Source: Niveibacterium umoris (lineage in GTDB: Bacteria; Pseudomonadota; Gammaproteobacteria; Burkholderiales; Rhodocyclaceae). Taken from it: a stretch of DNA of 64,000 bases. A program made the position numbers and the translations under genes. The stretch spans positions 1,550,001 to 1,614,000 of the forward strand of contig NZ_JACIET010000001.1 in NCBI RefSeq assembly GCF_014197015.1, given 5' to 3'. The notes beneath the pieces were generated by a model that was not told the origin of the DNA, did not search any database, and saw only the letters and a list, made by a program, of their open reading frames with translations. How positions within the stretch are numbered: the first letter of the stretch is position 1; the number at the start of each line of letters is the position of its first letter. Of the stretch, positions 12,101-21,436 are shown piece after piece.

Positions 12101-15100
12101 ATTCGACCCCACCCACGGCTGCCCGTCCGGATCGAACTGGACATACTCGATGCCGGTGAGCTGCACATAGGCATAGCCACCGCCCGGGTTGTACATCAGC
12201 GTCAGGTTGGTGCCGCTCTGCGACGCAACGGAGTAGTCGCTCAACTGGCCGTACAGCACTGCGGTATCGGTACCGTTGCCGCCATCGAGCGAGTCGGTGG
12301 TATGCACCATGAAATCGCTGACCAGATAGCCACCCGGGATCAGCGTGTCATTGCCATCGCCGCCCTTGATCGAATCGGCGCCACTGCCGCCAAAGATCTG
12401 GTCGTCGCCGGCAGCACCGTCGAGCGTGTCATTGCCGCTCCGGCCGGAGAGGAAGTTGTTCGACGCGTTGCCGGTGCCTGTGAAGTTGGCCGTTCCGGCG
12501 AAGGAGAACTGGAGTTCCTCGACGTTGGGCTTGTCGGCGAGCGTGTACGTCGTCAACGTCGTGAAGATCGCGTCGTAGCCTTCGTTGGCGTTCTCGGTGA
12601 CCACATCGCCGGCGTTGTCGACGAAGTAGGTGTCATCGCCCTTGCCACCAACCAGCGTGTCCGCGCCAGCGGCGCCATCGAGCACATCCGCGCCGTCGCC
12701 GCCCTTGATCTGGTTGCCCAGGGCGTTGCCCTGCCCGAAGAAGATGGCGTTGTGGCCTTGCACCCCGACGTCGTAGCCGCCCCAAAGGGTGGAATCGACC
12801 ATCGTCCCGCTCGCCACCGGCGTCGCGCCGTCGCCCTTGTAGCTGAGGTTCTCGATGTTCGGCTGCAGGCGATAGACGTTGACGTAGCTCTGCACCTCGT
12901 CGGTACCCGCCCCGAGGTTCTCATTGACCTGCACGTTCTTGTGGCGGACCACATAGGTGTCGTTACCGGCCAGGCCGTTCAGCACATCATTGTCCGCGAC
13001 GCTGCTGAGCGTGTCGTTGCCGGTGGTTCCAACGATGCCGCTGAGGAAACTGGCGACCGAGATCGTGGTCTGGTCGCCCGTCGTGCTCCAGATGTTGCCG
13101 TCGCCGTCGAAGGTGAGCGTTTCGACGTTGCGGAAGGTCACCTTGGTCGCGACATCCGTCGGGATCGTGTAGGCGGCGCCATCCCAGGCGAGAACGTGGA
13201 GCGTTCCGTTGAGCGTGTACGAGCCGTCGCCGTTGTCCGTGAGGCCGCTGTAGGTGCCGTCCGCCTTGCGCGTGACGCCATAGTCGGCCAGCGTGCCGGT
13301 CACGACGACCCTGTCCTGCCCTGCCCCACCGTCGACACTCTCGTTGCCGTCGTTGGTCACCATCCAGTCCGAGTTGGTGTCGCTGCGGTGCACCAGGATG
13401 AGGTCGTCGCCCGCGCCGCCGAGCAGCGTATCCGCGCCGCTACCGCCGGCCAGCAGATCGTTACCGTCGCCACCATCGAGCAGATCGTTGCCGCTGTTGC
13501 CCCAGAGCGAGTCATTGCCGAGCCCGCCATAGAGCGAGTCCGACCCGTTGGTGGAGCCGATCTCGTTGTCCAGCGCGTTACCAACTCCTACGCGACTTTC
13601 GAAATCATGGGCGTGGAAGTAGAGCACCTCGACATTTGGTGCGCTGACTGACAGGTCGTAGTTCAGCGTCTTGGTCCGTACGATGTCCCGGCCAGCATTG
13701 GCGCCTTCGAGGATGACGTCCGGCGTGGCCTCGTCGTTGATCAGGTAGGTGTCGTCGCCGGCGCCGCCAACCAGCGTGTCCAGGCCAGTGCCGCCGTTGA
13801 GCACGTCACCACCGGCGCCGCCGGTGATCACGTTGTCGAGGGCGTTGCCGGTGAGGTAAGACTCCGACGTCGGCGCCCACGGGTGCGATGACCCGTCCTG
13901 CGGGAACTGGACGTACCACCTGTCGGCGTTGTTCGTGACGCCGGCGTCGAGGTTGAAGCCAGCGCCCGTCGTCGAGTCCCAGCCAGTCAGGCCGTTGGGC
14001 AGATAAGGCGAGTTCGGACCGACGTAGGTCAGGTTCCGCATGCCGTCCTGCATGATGACGCGCTGCTGCGTGGTTTCGAGATCGGGCGCGACGAGGGATT
14101 CCGCTACGCCGTTCAGATCAACGACCTGGCGATAGATGTTGTCGCCATACCAGACGACCGAGATTGCCCCGGAACCCAGTTCAGTCAGCGCCGGGCTGTA
14201 GCTGCCTTGCGCGGTGAAACCGCGACTGAGATTGACCAGCGTCAGCGCGTTTCCGGCTGCAGTGAATCGCTCCAGCGTCAGGTCCCCAGTCGTGCTGTCG
14301 GTCCAGGCAATTGCGTAGCCACCACCTGACAGGCCCAGCACCACGGGCTTGCTGCTGTTCGAAACGTGCGTCGCCAGCGTCAGTTCGGTGTCGACGGCAG
14401 AACCATCGCTGTTGAAACGCTGGACCTTGAGTTCGACGTCGGTGGGGTTGTCGTCGCTGCCAACGTTGCTGAGCCAGGAGACGACATAGCCGGTGACGAC
14501 CATGTTGCCCGACCCGTCGTCTTCCCGAAGCGCCGCCACCGACGCCTGCGACTGCAGCAGCGCGCTGGTGGTATTGACCTGGGTCTCGCTACCCTGCGGC
14601 AGGCCGGCGGCATTGAAGCGCTGCATGAAGATGCCGTAGCCGTCGCTGCCCGGCGCCGAGCCCATGCCTTCCCAGACCACGACGAAACCATCCGGAATCG
14701 CCACCAACGATGGCATGGTCTGCCCGCCCGGCGCCCTCGGCTGACCACTGCCGGCCGGTGCGTTCACATGGAATTCATTGACGATCCGGTTACCCGAAGC
14801 GTCGAGAACGGTTCCGTAGATATCGGGGTTGAAACCGCCTGCGCCAACCGGATTCGCGTTCGAGCGCCACACCACCACAACAGAGCCGTCGTCGAGCAGC
14901 GTGGCGGCGTTGAGCTTCTGCGAGTTCGCGGTGACCTGATTGACCAGCACCGGCGAACCGATTGCATTGCCGTTGCTGTCGTAGCGACGCAGGTAGACGT
15001 CGCGCGAATCGTCCGCGGTGGAAGGGTCCGCGACCGTCGCGAGTTGATCGTAGGTGACAACAAAACCACCATCGGACAGGCCGACAACCTGTGGCCAGCG

Positions 15101-16726
15101 CAGCGAGGAGAACTGGCCGCCACCGTCCGTGTTGGTCGCCCCGCTCGCAAGGACAACCTCGTCACTGCGCGCGGTTCCATCCGTGTTGTAGAGCTTGAAG
15201 ATCAGGCGCGCCGTTCCGCTTGTGCCACCATCGTCTCGCCATACGACGACATAGCCGCGATCCGGATCACTCGCGTAGCTGTCCACAAGCGCGGTCGTGG
15301 CAGGGAAACTTTCAGACCCGGTGACCGAGGTATTGATCAAGGTCGGCATGGCGATCATCGAAATGTCGCCGTCTGCAAAGCGCAGCGTATTGATCCCGCT
15401 GAGCTGATCAACCCCATCGTAGCCTGCGACGGTGGCAGCCCGCAGATCGGTGACAGTCGTTACGCCATTGGCGCCGGTGAGTACGCGATAGTCCGACTTG
15501 TTGCCCGAGAAAACGGCGACGTCGCTCCCGACTCCGCCCAACAGCGTGTCGTTTCCACCGCCACCGATCAGCGTGTCGGCACCGCCCAGCCCGCTCAGGA
15601 CGTTGTCGCCGGCATCACCTTCCAGTACATCGTTGTACTGGCTACCTTCGAGGTTCTCGAAGTTAAACAATACGTCGGAGGTGCCTGTCCCGTCATCCGC
15701 TGCGGTGCCGGTCTTGAGGCTGGCCGTCGCGCCGCTGGTCGCAAAGCCGAAGCTCGCGGTATCGCGGCCCGCGCCGCCGTCGAGCGTGTCGCTTCCGCCA
15801 TTGCCGCTGATCACGTTGTCGTTGGCGTCACCGGTAATGCTGTCGCCCGCGCCTGCGAAGTTGGAACCGGTGACATTCTCGATACCGTCCAGTGTATCGG
15901 TGCCGCCAAGGCCATCGGTCGCGATGCCGGTAGCCAGATTCACCACGATCGCAGCAGGGGCGCTGAAATACGAAACGCGGTCGATGCCGGCGCCGCCGAT
16001 CAGCAGGTCATTCCCAGCCCCTCCGCGCAGGTAATCGTTCCCGTCGCCACCGTCGAGCTGGTTGTCCTGGGCGTTGCCAACGATCCAGTCGTTGCGTTGT
16101 GAGCCGGTGACATCCTCGATGCCGCTGACCGTGTCCTTGTCGCCCCAGCCGTCGACGACCCAGCCCCAGGTCAGGTTCGCGTTGATGCCATGGGTAATCG
16201 CGCCGCGCGCGTCGAACGTGTCGTCGAAATAGCTGACGTTGTCCCGGCCCGCGCCGCCGATGATGCTGTCCGCACCGCTGCCGGCAAAGAAGGTCATGCC
16301 ATTCGCGCCGCCGATCAGCGTGTCATTGCCCGCTCGAGCAAAGACGTAGCCGGAGTTGTCGGCGAAGGTGAGCTGGTCGGCGAAATTCGTGCCGTGCAGG
16401 TTCTCGACGTTCAGTATCGTTTCGGCGTTGCCAAAGCCGTCGTTGCTGACGACCCCCGTCGCAAGATTGATGACCGCACCCTGGTTGCCGTCCTCAAACG
16501 AAGCCGCATCATTTCCGGCGCCACCATCGATGACGTCAGATCCTTGCCCCCCAATCAGCCAGTCCGTGCCATCACCGCCGGACAAGCTGTCATTGCCTGC
16601 GCCCCCGTACAGCGAATCGTCGCCGGCGAGGCCGCTGATCGTGTCGTTGCCGTCGAGACCACTGATCTCGTCAGGGCCGGCAGTTCCGTTGATCAAGTCG
16701 GCATCATTGGTTCCAAGGATTGCCAT
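6101..16726 (-). CDS. Giant RTX calcium-binding protein, type I secreted
   Basis: Predicted secreted calcium-binding protein of about 3541 aa. From the first residues ([14 protein letters not shown]) it consists of GGxGxDxLx nonapeptide RTX repeats; no adhesin head, enzyme domain or N-terminal signal peptide is visible. About 450 residues near nt 13,990-15,340 lack RTX repeats and form seven beta-rich repeats. From about 13.8 to 9.2 kb a module of 330-375 aa recurs about four times. Two or three HCBP-related segments (for example [25 protein letters not shown]) follow. The C-terminus ([13 protein letters not shown] to INTFWHS) resembles type I secretion signals of RTX proteins. Start: GGAG sits 6 nt upstream of the ATG at 16726. 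An ATG at 16738 and an in-frame TTG at 16828 are alternatives with poorer ribosome sites. The next two genes encode its likely exporter. Function could be S-layer, matrix or adhesion; the sequence does not decide. Confidence 0.93.
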   Translation of the reverse strand: MAILGTNDADLINGTAGPDEISGLDGNDTISGLAGDDSLYGGAGNDSLSGGDGTDWLIGGQGSDVIDGGAGNDAASFEDGNQGAVINLATGVVSNDGFGNAETILNVENLHGTNFADQLTFADNSGYVFARAGNDTLIGGANGMTFFAGSGADSIIGGAGRDNVSYFDDTFDARGAITHGINANLTWGWVVDGWGDKDTVSGIEDVTGSQRNDWIVGNAQDNQLDGGDGNDYLRGGAGNDLLIGGAGIDRVSYFSAPAAIVVNLATGIATDGLGGTDTLDGIENVTGSNFAGAGDSITGDANDNVISGNGGSDTLDGGAGRDTASFGFATSGATASLKTGTAADDGTGTSDVLFNFENLEGSQYNDVLEGDAGDNVLSGLGGADTLIGGGGNDTLLGGVGSDVAVFSGNKSDYRVLTGANGVTTVTDLRAATVAGYDGVDQLSGINTLRFADGDISMIAMPTLINTSVTGSESFPATTALVDSYASDPDRGYVVVWRDDGGTSGTARLIFKLYNTDGTARSDEVVLASGATNTDGGGQFSSLRWPQVVGLSDGGFVVTYDQLATVADPSTADDSRDVYLRRYDSNGNAIGSPVLVNQVTANSQKLNAATLLDDGSVVVVWRSNANPVGAGGFNPDIYGTVLDASGNRIVNEFHVNAPAGSGQPRAPGGQTMPSLVAIPDGFVVVWEGMGSAPGSDGYGIFMQRFNAAGLPQGSETQVNTTSALLQSQASVAALREDDGSGNMVVTGYVVSWLSNVGSDDNPTDVELKVQRFNSDGSAVDTELTLATHVSNSSKPVVLGLSGGGYAIAWTDSTTGDLTLERFTAAGNALTLVNLSRGFTAQGSYSPALTELGSGAISVVWYGDNIYRQVVDLNGVAESLVAPDLETTQQRVIMQDGMRNLTYVGPNSPYLPNGLTGWDSTTGAGFNLDAGVTNNADRWYVQFPQDGSSHPWAPTSESYLTGNALDNVITGGAGGDVLNGGTGLDTLVGGAGDDTYLINDEATPDVILEGANAGRDIVRTKTLNYDLSVSAPNVEVLYFHAHDFESRVGVGNALDNEIGSTNGSDSLYGGLGNDSLWGNSGNDLLDGGDGNDLLAGGSGADTLLGGAGDDLILVHRSDTNSDWMVTNDGNESVDGGAGQDRVVVTGTLADYGVTRKADGTYSGLTDNGDGSYTLNGTLHVLAWDGAAYTIPTDVATKVTFRNVETLTFDGDGNIWSTTGDQTTISVASFLSGIVGTTGNDTLSSVADNDVLNGLAGNDTYVVRHKNVQVNENLGAGTDEVQSYVNVYRLQPNIENLSYKGDGATPVASGTMVDSTLWGGYDVGVQGHNAIFFGQGNALGNQIKGGDGADVLDGAAGADTLVGGKGDDTYFVDNAGDVVTENANEGYDAIFTTLTTYTLADKPNVEELQFSFAGTANFTGTGNASNNFLSGRSGNDTLDGAAGDDQIFGGSGADSIKGGDGNDTLIPGGYLVSDFMVHTTDSLDGGNGTDTAVLYGQLSDYSVASQSGTNLTLMYNPGGGYAYVQLTGIEYVQFDPDGQPWVGSNTSASQTLASLYQASSVGTSGADFLVSARDNDTLAGLGGNDTYVIRHQNVTVTEGATEGTADEVRTTLNQYVLPTNVEKLSFIGDPASTVTLTNWTPPVTNAIKLTDPLTVSFYATGNAGANSITGTAGRDILVGGAGADTLVGGTGNDWYFVDSASDVIVENAGEGIDRIWLDASLTTYSLATTALANVEQLSYYGNGNFTGTGNDLNNRLRGDAGSDTLSGGNGADQLFGNLGSDKLDGGAGDDYIFDLDGNDTMLGGAGNDWMEVGFAPNLQDNAGNPIPGNAYDSVSIDGGTDSTVVGAADTSTDTFALYGKVSDYAFSRPDATTIRIVDKAGKGEARLVKVEQLYFYTDGNNDGFNTADTTTGALNDDVWFATTALNGSVSNLGTSGNDTLTSLQLNDVLVGEGGADTYRIYHAGTKILEGATTVVGADTAEVYINRYRLGDNVENMVAKYAGTGTLMAPFSLEDGWYTPFPQDGGDHPWVPNAVFYGTGNALANSIVGGNGNDVLDGGAGADTLAGGLGDDTYLIDNIGDKIVDTGGTDVVRTNLASFDLAVAGAGIEALYYHGTAAFTGKGAGGNETIGSWSGNDTLTGLGGNDMLWGNGGNDSLDGGDGNDTIGGGSGADTLLGGAGDDWLIARKQDTLDTGAEGNDSVDGGTGSDRLFVAGRRSDYTVARPSATQTVLTNIADGKTISFTNVESITFALDNNAWNTAPGNQQTFLLADLLTNQASAFDDVFTSTANGQAFAGLAGNDTYNVNHSGVTVTEAAAAGTDTVNLGGTQRSYALSSNAERLVYVGPVDNTSSFALSFGGKSFNFSGMTASLTGNDDTVTGGGNVLIGGAGNDLLNGRAGADTMTGGLGDDVYVLDSATDSVVEDGGAGKDTVITSLASYTLLTNFENLVFATGSTAATGTGNLVDNSMVGADGADKLSGLAGSDTLRGNAGGDSLDGGDGNDLLDGGDGNDTLIGGAGADALYAGNGNDSLAGGAGSDSLYSGVGLDTIDGGNDSTVVGAADTSVDTLFVLGNQADYTITRTGASSARFQNLATGEDITVSNIEAVKFADQVGATLMGDLINALGSPGSDTLSGGAGRDSLNGGAGNDLVQGFGGEDELAGGAGNDTLVGGAGMDLLDGGDGSDVYVFRQGDGDDVIDQNDTVAANIDELQFADAIAPADVTISRGAQTFDDLVVRVNKGGQIDQVVVSGFFLNDAINNAGAIDQIRFTLGDTLSTNDVLWTRAQLATMALTGGADDDFLLGYASTNDSLTGAGGDDWMMGSGGNDTLNAGDGNDALYGGTGNDSLLGGAGNDYIAAGDGADTLIGGAGNDQMTGGAGSDTYVWGRGQGQDTISEDYFADADGRTTPLDYYVTTGDVPRSADIDTVSIGAGVRPDQVVVTRAVDDLRVSINGSADDVLVVKNFFSGSVAPIERIQFADGTIWTATTVRTKVLFPTSGNDSLVGYLGGDRILGQGGNDTLDGRQGNDTLDGGEGDDSLIGGLGNDSLIGGVGSDTLNGGDGFNTLIGGLGNDLLTSWGSTGTDTYRYSLGDGYDTIQDSGGTDRLDITAPGAALGYQRLNGTGMMITINGQDAIVIQDAFGSGKIETIALNGVVQTPVLAAPERWLGTQNADGLYGLDSAELIEGLAGNDELQGGGGNDTLVGGLGRDRLFGGDGDDTYRYKAGDGTDLIFEASGNDTLDLSTENRADWLVTGEGDLILTRIADPSDQIFVYYGAFELMQGSGPYPQTVETIRFADATLSLAGATDGADSLTSLDNGGALHGRGGNDTISGGKNGDQLFGDDGDDRLYGNGGDDQLSGDSGNDLLVGGAGADTLWAGTGSDTLDGGDGDDRFSVSAAGAATLIYDGAGSDVITVSENGTSETGIYLAADGASDTVTVYGATPFAQTTVHFDASVDATELWFARSGYDLVVTNLADRSDTLKVSGWFGGGDTHLDRFFDGAGLALNESDVQALVDAMAGYGVPGGSSVPNDGSYADAYAAINTFWHS
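9200..13860 (-). repeat. Long-period tandem modules within the RTX gene
   Basis: Two alternating non-RTX signatures recur between blocks of nonapeptides. Type A is [15 protein letters not shown] then NVExLSYxG, centred near 12,850, 11,870, 10,750 and 9,725. Type B is DDTYxVDxxxDVVxEN then NVExLxF/Y, near 13,640, 12,515, 11,530, 10,410 and 9,395. Same-type spacing is about 980-1,125 bp, giving roughly four A+B modules plus one extra B. The copies have diverged in sequence. Confidence 0.75.
13990..15340 (-). repeat. Seven beta-rich repeats (propeller-like island) inside the RTX protein
   Basis: Seven consecutive units of about 45-65 aa each carry a VVxW/Y strand, a loop, then a strand of the form [12 protein letters not shown] followed by a hydrophobic strand. 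Their cores are [48 protein letters not shown] and AISVVWYG. Seven four-strand-like units suggest a beta-propeller; the fold is inferred. Confidence 0.6.
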
Positions 16727-16738
16727 GTGGGGCTCCAT

Positions 16739-17399
16739 TAGGTCGTTGTTAGTTGTTCTCGACTCGCCCGTTGAGGAGGCAAATTCCGTTGTGCCGAATC
16801 CCTTCGGCGCGCAGGCAAAATCGGTCAAGAGTCTATACGGCGGCGTACTGGCAGCATTGTCACAGACTGTAAATTTCCAGTCTTGTCAGAGAGTTACCTA
16901 CAACCCGCTTCGGCTCTCTTACTTGAGCGACGCGTTGGCCACGAACACCGCCGACCTCTTCCCCCGCAATGGCCACCCAACCGAATGCAGCAAAGGGCCG
17001 CAGTCCACCTCCGACGCGTATTCGACGGCGGGGCGTGGCCCAGGCAATGTGAGATCGGCAGGAGCGCGCGCTGCACCCGCCCCCCGTGATCGCACACTCC
17101 AGTCGCATTTGTGCGCAGACGCGGGGCATCCATTGCCGCCACGGTGTCAAACCCCGCCGGATCGCACCGGATCCCATCCCCATCAAGCCGCTCCACGAAC
17201 GTGAGGACTCGGCAACCGGCACGGCGAGGTGCGAGCCGAAGGCATTTCAAACAGACTCGACACACGGAGTAGCGTCGGAACCCTTGACGCCGATCGACGC
17301 CAAATCCGGTAACACACCCCCCAAGCGCCACCGCAGGTCCATATGCTGAACCCGTCAGACGATTGTGGTCTCGCCAGGCTGCTGCGCTTGCGGGCGGCA
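16739..17399. other. Gene-poor region upstream of the RTX gene
   Basis: No ORF here shows a recognisable protein. The RTX promoter must lie in the first part. A dyad AGACTG-N8-CAGTCT at 16864-16883 surrounds an AT-rich core and is the best operator candidate. A TATAGA hexamer lies leftward of it on the complementary strand near 16830-16835, but no -35 element at proper spacing was found. The remainder shows no repeats or RNA gene that could be identified. Confidence 0.4.
16864..16883. promoter_or_regulatory. Inverted repeat in the RTX promoter region
   Basis: AGACTG (16864-16869) and CAGTCT (16878-16883) are perfect 6-bp arms around an 8-bp AT-rich core, about 140 bp upstream of the RTX start. 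It could be a dimeric regulator site; no regulator gene is adjacent. Confidence 0.3.
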
Positions 17400-17441
17400 T
17401 GCTTGCTGAAGGACTATGGATGGGTATCCGGCGCGCAACGC

Positions 17442-17679
17442 GTCATCTGCGCCATGCGCGAACACCTCACCGATCAAGGGAGACGAGCCGTTATCCCGCC
17501 GCGCAGTCATCGCATCGTCCTGCGCGCTCTTGATCGCCGGCAGAACAAGACGCTATCTCGTCGAGCGCGTCCTGTGCCGCATCGAACAAATCCGGCGCGT
17601 AGCCGCGCACTGCGACAAGCTCGCCGAACGATTCTCCGCTTTCGTCACTTTGAGCCCGTCCGCCTTTCCGCTGGCTTGA
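17442..17679 (+). pseudogene. IS5-family transposase C-terminal remnant, frameshifted
   Basis: Two overlapping frames together resemble the end of an IS5-group DDE transposase. One frame reads MREHLTDQGRRAVIPPRSHR then RALDRRQ (about 17451-17540). Near 17540-17555 the reading shifts by one frame to RRYLVERVLCRIEQIRRVAA then HCDKLAERFSAFVTLS, ending at TGA 17677-17679. In intact members these pieces are contiguous (AVIPPRxNR, then a (Y)xxRxxVERxFxRxKxFRRVATRYDKLA block). The second frame holds the conserved catalytic Glu context VER. The upstream two thirds of the transposase and terminal inverted repeats were not found, so this is a decayed fragment. It lies between the RTX locus and recN, marking a junction between accessory and core DNA. 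Identification is from memory of the family. Confidence 0.65.
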
Positions 17680-17705
17680 TTGTCGACAGACTCCGGGCGT
17701 CTGCG

Positions 17706-19373
17706 TCAGCTTCCGACTTGCTCGACGCCGAGCATTTCCGCAGCGTGGCTGCGGGTTGTATCGGTGATGCGTTCGCCGCCAAGCATGCGCGCGATCTCCT
17801 CGATTCGCGCGGCCGGGTCGAGTACTGCGACCCGCGACAAGGTCGCGCCGCCAACGGTTTCCTTCGATATCTGCCACTGCCAGTCTGCGCGGGCCGCCAC
17901 CTGCGGCAGATGGGTCACGCACAGCACCTGACAGCGCCGCCCGAGTTCCCGTAAGCGCCGCCCGACCACTTCGGCGACACGCCCGCCGATGCCCACATCG
18001 ACTTCGTCAAACACCAGGGTCGGCACCGCCTGCGCTTCACTTGCGATCACCTGGATGGCGAGCCCGATGCGCGACAGCTCACCACCGGAAGCAACCTTGG
18101 CGAGCGGTCGCGGTTCCTGGTGCGGGTTCGCCGCGACAAGGAAATCGACAACCTCCAAACCATGAATTGTCCCTGGATCTGCCGCAGACAGCCCGATCTC
18201 GAAGCGCCCGCCGGCCATCGCCAGTTCCTGCATGGCGTCCGTCACCTGCGCACCGAGGGTCCGCGCCGCGCGGCGACGCTGTTCCGAGAGGCGCGACGCC
18301 AATTCGCGGTAACGCGCGGCGACCTCGGCCTCGGCCAGTTCAAGCAATTGCAGATCAGACGCACGCTCAATGGCAGCGAGTCGCGTACGCCACGCATCCA
18401 CCAACCCCAGAATCTCGTCGGGCGACACCCGGTATTTGCGCGAAAACTGGGTCACCGCTCCGATCCGGCGTTCGCACTCGGCAAGCGCTTCCGGATCCAG
18501 TTCAAGTCGGTCGCGGTAGCGACGCAGTTCCGCCACTGCCTCACCGAGCTGAATGCCCGCGCCTGCGATCAGTTCGGCAATGGGCGACAGTTGCGCATCG
18601 AATCGCGCCAATTCAGCGAGCCGCCCAGCGAGGCGCTCGACCTCGGTCGCAATGGCGGGTTCGTCCTCGTCCAGCGAGGCCAGCGCGGCGCCTGCACCGT
18701 CGATCAGCCCGGCGGCGTGCGCAAGGCGTTGATGGCTTTCGTTGGTCTGCTGCCAACCCGCCGGGTCGAATGCCAGCGCCTCCGCCTCGTTCAGTTGCCA
18801 CACCAGCATTTCGCGCTCGCGTGCCGATGCTTCGCCCTGCGTGACCGCCTCTTCCCGCTCGCGTTTGGCTTGCTGCCAGGCTCGCCAGGCCTGAGCCACA
18901 TCGCGCGCCAGCAGCGTTGAGCCGGCATGCGTATCGAGCAGTTCGCGCTGCGCGTCGCTGCGCAGCAGGGCCTGATGTGCGTGCTGACCGTGGATATCGG
19001 CCACCAGTTCGCCCAGTGCCTTCAATTGCGCCGCCGTGACCGGCGATCCGTTCACGTAGGCGCGCGAACGTCCGCCCGATTCCACGATGCGGCGCACCAG
19101 CAGGATTTCGTCGGGCGCGATGTCGTTGTCGGCCAACCAGGCATGAACACCGCCGCCGTCGACAAATTCAAAGGTTCCAGCAATTTCCGCCCGCTCGCAG
19201 CCGGCGCGCACCATTGCGCTGTCAGCCCGATCGCCCAACAGCAAGGACAACGCATCGAGCAGGATTGACTTGCCCGCACCGGTCTCGCCGGTGAGCGCAC
19301 CGAAGCCCTCGGAGAATTCCAGGTCAAGGCGGTCCACCAGGACGAAGTCGCGGATCGTCAGACGACGCAGCAC
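17706..19373 (-). CDS. recN: DNA repair protein RecN
   Basis: SMC-like ATPase of double-strand break repair, 555 aa, close to the usual 550. The N-terminus LRRLTIRDFVLVDRLDLEF leads into Walker A GETGAGKS and LLGDRAD. A long central coiled coil is followed by the C-terminal ATPase half with LSRIGLAIQVIAS (signature) and LVFDEVDVGIGGRVAEVVG (Walker B), then LCVTHLPQVAARAD. I chose the GTG at 19373 because AAGGA lies just upstream and homology begins there. A 61-residue upstream extension in the same frame overlaps the nadK 3' end and looks non-coding. It follows nadK by 10 bp, so both form one unit. Confidence 0.95.
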   Translation of the reverse strand: MLRRLTIRDFVLVDRLDLEFSEGFGALTGETGAGKSILLDALSLLLGDRADSAMVRAGCERAEIAGTFEFVDGGGVHAWLADNDIAPDEILLVRRIVESGGRSRAYVNGSPVTAAQLKALGELVADIHGQHAHQALLRSDAQRELLDTHAGSTLLARDVAQAWRAWQQAKREREEAVTQGEASAREREMLVWQLNEAEALAFDPAGWQQTNESHQRLAHAAGLIDGAGAALASLDEDEPAIATEVERLAGRLAELARFDAQLSPIAELIAGAGIQLGEAVAELRRYRDRLELDPEALAECERRIGAVTQFSRKYRVSPDEILGLVDAWRTRLAAIERASDLQLLELAEAEVAARYRELASRLSEQRRRAARTLGAQVTDAMQELAMAGGRFEIGLSAADPGTIHGLEVVDFLVAANPHQEPRPLAKVASGGELSRIGLAIQVIASEAQAVPTLVFDEVDVGIGGRVAEVVGRRLRELGRRCQVLCVTHLPQVAARADWQWQISKETVGGATLSRVAVLDPAARIEEIARMLGGERITDTTRSHAAEMLGVEQVGS

Positions 19374-19383
19374 AATATTTCCT

Positions 19384-20268
19384 TCAGGGCAGGCGCGGCG
19401 CGGCACTCCAGTGGAGTTTCTCGCGCAGGATCGAGTAGTAGCTGTAGCCCGGCGGGTGCAGCAGGGTGACCACATGGTCGGAGCGCCAGATGCGTATGCG
19501 GTCTCCGGAGCGGGCATCAAAGCGCGACTGGCCGTCGAAGTGCACACGGGCGTCATGCGGTGGCAGCACCACGATTTCGATGCGGCAATCGTCGGATACC
19601 GTGATCGGGCGATGCGTCAGCGCATGCGGGCAAAGCGGCACAAGCGCGATCCCGGTGACGCCTGGATGCAGGATCGGCCCGTTGGCAGACATCGCATAGG
19701 CAGTCGAGCCCGTCGGCGTGCACACGATGATGCCGTCGGAACGCTGGCGATAAACGAACTCACCGTCCAGATGGAGTTCAAATTCCATCAAACGGCCGAT
19801 TTCACCCTTGCTGACCACCGCGTCGTTGAGCGCCATCGTGTGGAAGACCCGCTCGCCGGCACGCACCACTTCCGCTTCGAGCAGCATCCGGGTGTCTCGC
19901 CGCGCCCGTCCATCGAGGATTGCGCCGACATGCTCAAGCATCTCCTCGCGCGGGATGTCAGTCAGGAATCCCAGTCGCCCCTGGTTCACGCCGGCCAGCG
20001 GGACACCGTGACTGGCGAGACGCCGCGCAGCGGTAAGCAAGGTGCCATCACCGCCCAGAACGATCGCGAGGTCGGCACGTGCGCCGATCTCGTCGAAGGC
20101 AGCGACCCGGAATTGGCCGCCGATGCCGGTGGCGCTGGCAGTACCCTGCTCGATCAGGACTTCGCAGCCACGCTCGCGCAAGAAGAGCGCGAGTCGCAGC
20201 ACCGCATCCGAAACCTCCGGACTCAGGTACTTGCCGATCAGGGCGATGGTCTTGAAACCGTCGTTCAT
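19384..20268 (-). CDS. nadK: NAD kinase
   Basis: Phosphorylates NAD to NADP using ATP; 294 aa, a typical bacterial length. Visible motifs are the diphosphate-binding GGDGTLLTAAR with its catalytic Asp, the NQGRLGFLTD loop, MALNDAVVSKGEIGRL and TPTGSTAYAMSANGPILHP, all family hallmarks. It is the first gene of a leftward nadK-recN pair and is divergent from hrcA across 96 bp. The nadK-recN and nadK/hrcA neighbourhoods are common in betaproteobacteria. Confidence 0.97.
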   Translation of the reverse strand: MNDGFKTIALIGKYLSPEVSDAVLRLALFLRERGCEVLIEQGTASATGIGGQFRVAAFDEIGARADLAIVLGGDGTLLTAARRLASHGVPLAGVNQGRLGFLTDIPREEMLEHVGAILDGRARRDTRMLLEAEVVRAGERVFHTMALNDAVVSKGEIGRLMEFELHLDGEFVYRQRSDGIIVCTPTGSTAYAMSANGPILHPGVTGIALVPLCPHALTHRPITVSDDCRIEIVVLPPHDARVHFDGQSRFDARSGDRIRIWRSDHVVTLLHPPGYSYYSILREKLHWSAAPRLP

Positions 20269-20338
20269 GGAGCCAATTTAACCACAAGGCAGGTGCCGGC
20301 AGCGTTGCAGCGCCCTGCGCTCGATTTGCCCAGCTGCG

Positions 20339-20366
20339 TTGCGATCGAATGAATTTTCCCTAGAAT
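20339..20366 (+). promoter_or_regulatory. Candidate sigma-70 promoter of hrcA
   Basis: TTGCGA (20339-20344) and TAGAAT (20361-20366) resemble -35 and -10 hexamers with a 16-bp spacer. The predicted start falls near 20373, next to the second in-frame ATG at 20374, so translation could be leaderless or the promoter call could be wrong. Confidence 0.35.
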
Positions 20367-21423
20367 GGCCGACATGGAATCCAGCCCGGTGAATCAGTCA
20401 CTCGACCAACGTGCCCAGATCCTCCTCAAGGCACTGGTGGAACGTTACATTGCAGATGGCCAGCCGGTCGGCTCGCGGGCCTTGTCCAAGTCCTCGGGAC
20501 TCGAACTCTCGCCGGCGACCATACGTAATGTGATGGCCGACCTCGAAGAGTTCGGCCTGGTCGCCAGCCCGCACACTTCGGCCGGACGCGTCCCGACCGC
20601 GAAGGGGTACCGGCTGTTCGTCGATAGCCTGCTCACCGTGCAGCCCCTGCAGCACGACCAACTGCGGGAACTGGAACACCAGTTGCAGCCAGACCAGCCC
20701 CAGCGTGTCATTACGGCGGCCTCGCACCTGTTGTCGGAGCTCACCCGTTTTGCCGGCGTCGTGGTGACGGCACGCAAGACCGCCACCCGGATCCGCCAGC
20801 TTGAATTCGTAGGGCTGTCGGATCGCAGGATCCTGCTGATCATCGTGACCCAGTCGGGCGACGTGCAGAACCGCATCCTGCTGACCCAGCGCCCCTACTC
20901 CACTGACGAACTGACCCGCGCAACCAACTTCCTGAACCAGCATTTCGCCGGCCTTGAGTTCGACGAGATCCGCGACCGTATCCGTGAAGAACTGGTGCAG
21001 TTGCGCGAGGACATGTCAGACCTGATGTCCGCCGCGATATCGGCCGGGCAGGAAGCCTTCACCGAAAGCAGTGGCTCGTCGTACGTGCTAAGCGGCGAGC
21101 GCAACCTGCTCGAGGTCGAGGAACTGTCGTCAAACATGGGCCGTCTGCGCGATCTGTTCCGCCTCTTCGAACAGAAGACCGGCCTGCTCCAGTTGCTGGA
21201 TGTTTCGCGTAACGCGCAGGGCATGCAGATCTTCATCGGCGGCGAATCGGGCATCGCACCGCTCGACGACTGCACGGTGGTGACCGCCCCGTTCAAGGTC
21301 GACGGTCAGGTCGTCGGTTCGCTTGGCGTGATCGGCCCGACCCGGATGGCCTACGAACGCGTCATTCCCATCGTGGATATCACCGCCCGCCTGCTTTCCA
21401 GCGCGCTGACTCCGCCCAACTGA
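20365..21423 (+). CDS. hrcA: Heat-inducible transcription repressor HrcA
   Basis: Repressor of class I heat-shock genes that binds CIRCE operators and is tuned by GroEL; 352 aa. The N-terminal winged helix shows [40 protein letters not shown] and [20 protein letters not shown], highly characteristic. The C-terminal effector domain carries ITRFAGVV-like [11 protein letters not shown] and the late segment [16 protein letters not shown]. Two ATGs (20365, 20374) lack a good Shine-Dalgarno; the first overlaps a possible -10 box, so the second is a real alternative. No CIRCE repeat was seen upstream of grpE, dnaK or dnaJ, so its targets (probably groESL) lie elsewhere. hemH follows after 13 bp. Confidence 0.95.
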   Translation: MADMESSPVNQSLDQRAQILLKALVERYIADGQPVGSRALSKSSGLELSPATIRNVMADLEEFGLVASPHTSAGRVPTAKGYRLFVDSLLTVQPLQHDQLRELEHQLQPDQPQRVITAASHLLSELTRFAGVVVTARKTATRIRQLEFVGLSDRRILLIIVTQSGDVQNRILLTQRPYSTDELTRATNFLNQHFAGLEFDEIRDRIREELVQLREDMSDLMSAAISAGQEAFTESSGSSYVLSGERNLLEVEELSSNMGRLRDLFRLFEQKTGLLQLLDVSRNAQGMQIFIGGESGIAPLDDCTVVTAPFKVDGQVVGSLGVIGPTRMAYERVIPIVDITARLLSSALTPPN

Positions 21424-21436
21424 GGCCTTCGTTCAC

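Noticed and set aside
7235-13651. Two very long rightward ORFs (1218 and 915 codons) opposite the RTX gene
   Set aside because: They are the mirror of the RTX repeats: the strong codon bias of GGxGxD units leaves the opposite frame open and gives monotonous IVAVAAVQRVIA-like text with no domain or ribosome site.
16739-16828. N-terminal extension of the RTX protein from an in-frame TTG
   Set aside because: The 34 extra residues show no repeat or signal and the TTG has no ribosome site, whereas GGAG precedes the ATG at 16726.
17343-17954. 203-codon rightward ORF overlapping the recN 3' end
   Set aside because: Only its middle resembles a transposase piece, after which it runs antisense to recN; treated as part of the decayed IS remnant, not as a gene.
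19374-19556. Extended N-terminus of recN
   Set aside because: It overlaps nadK coding sequence, lacks homology, and a good GTG with AAGGA exists at 19373.
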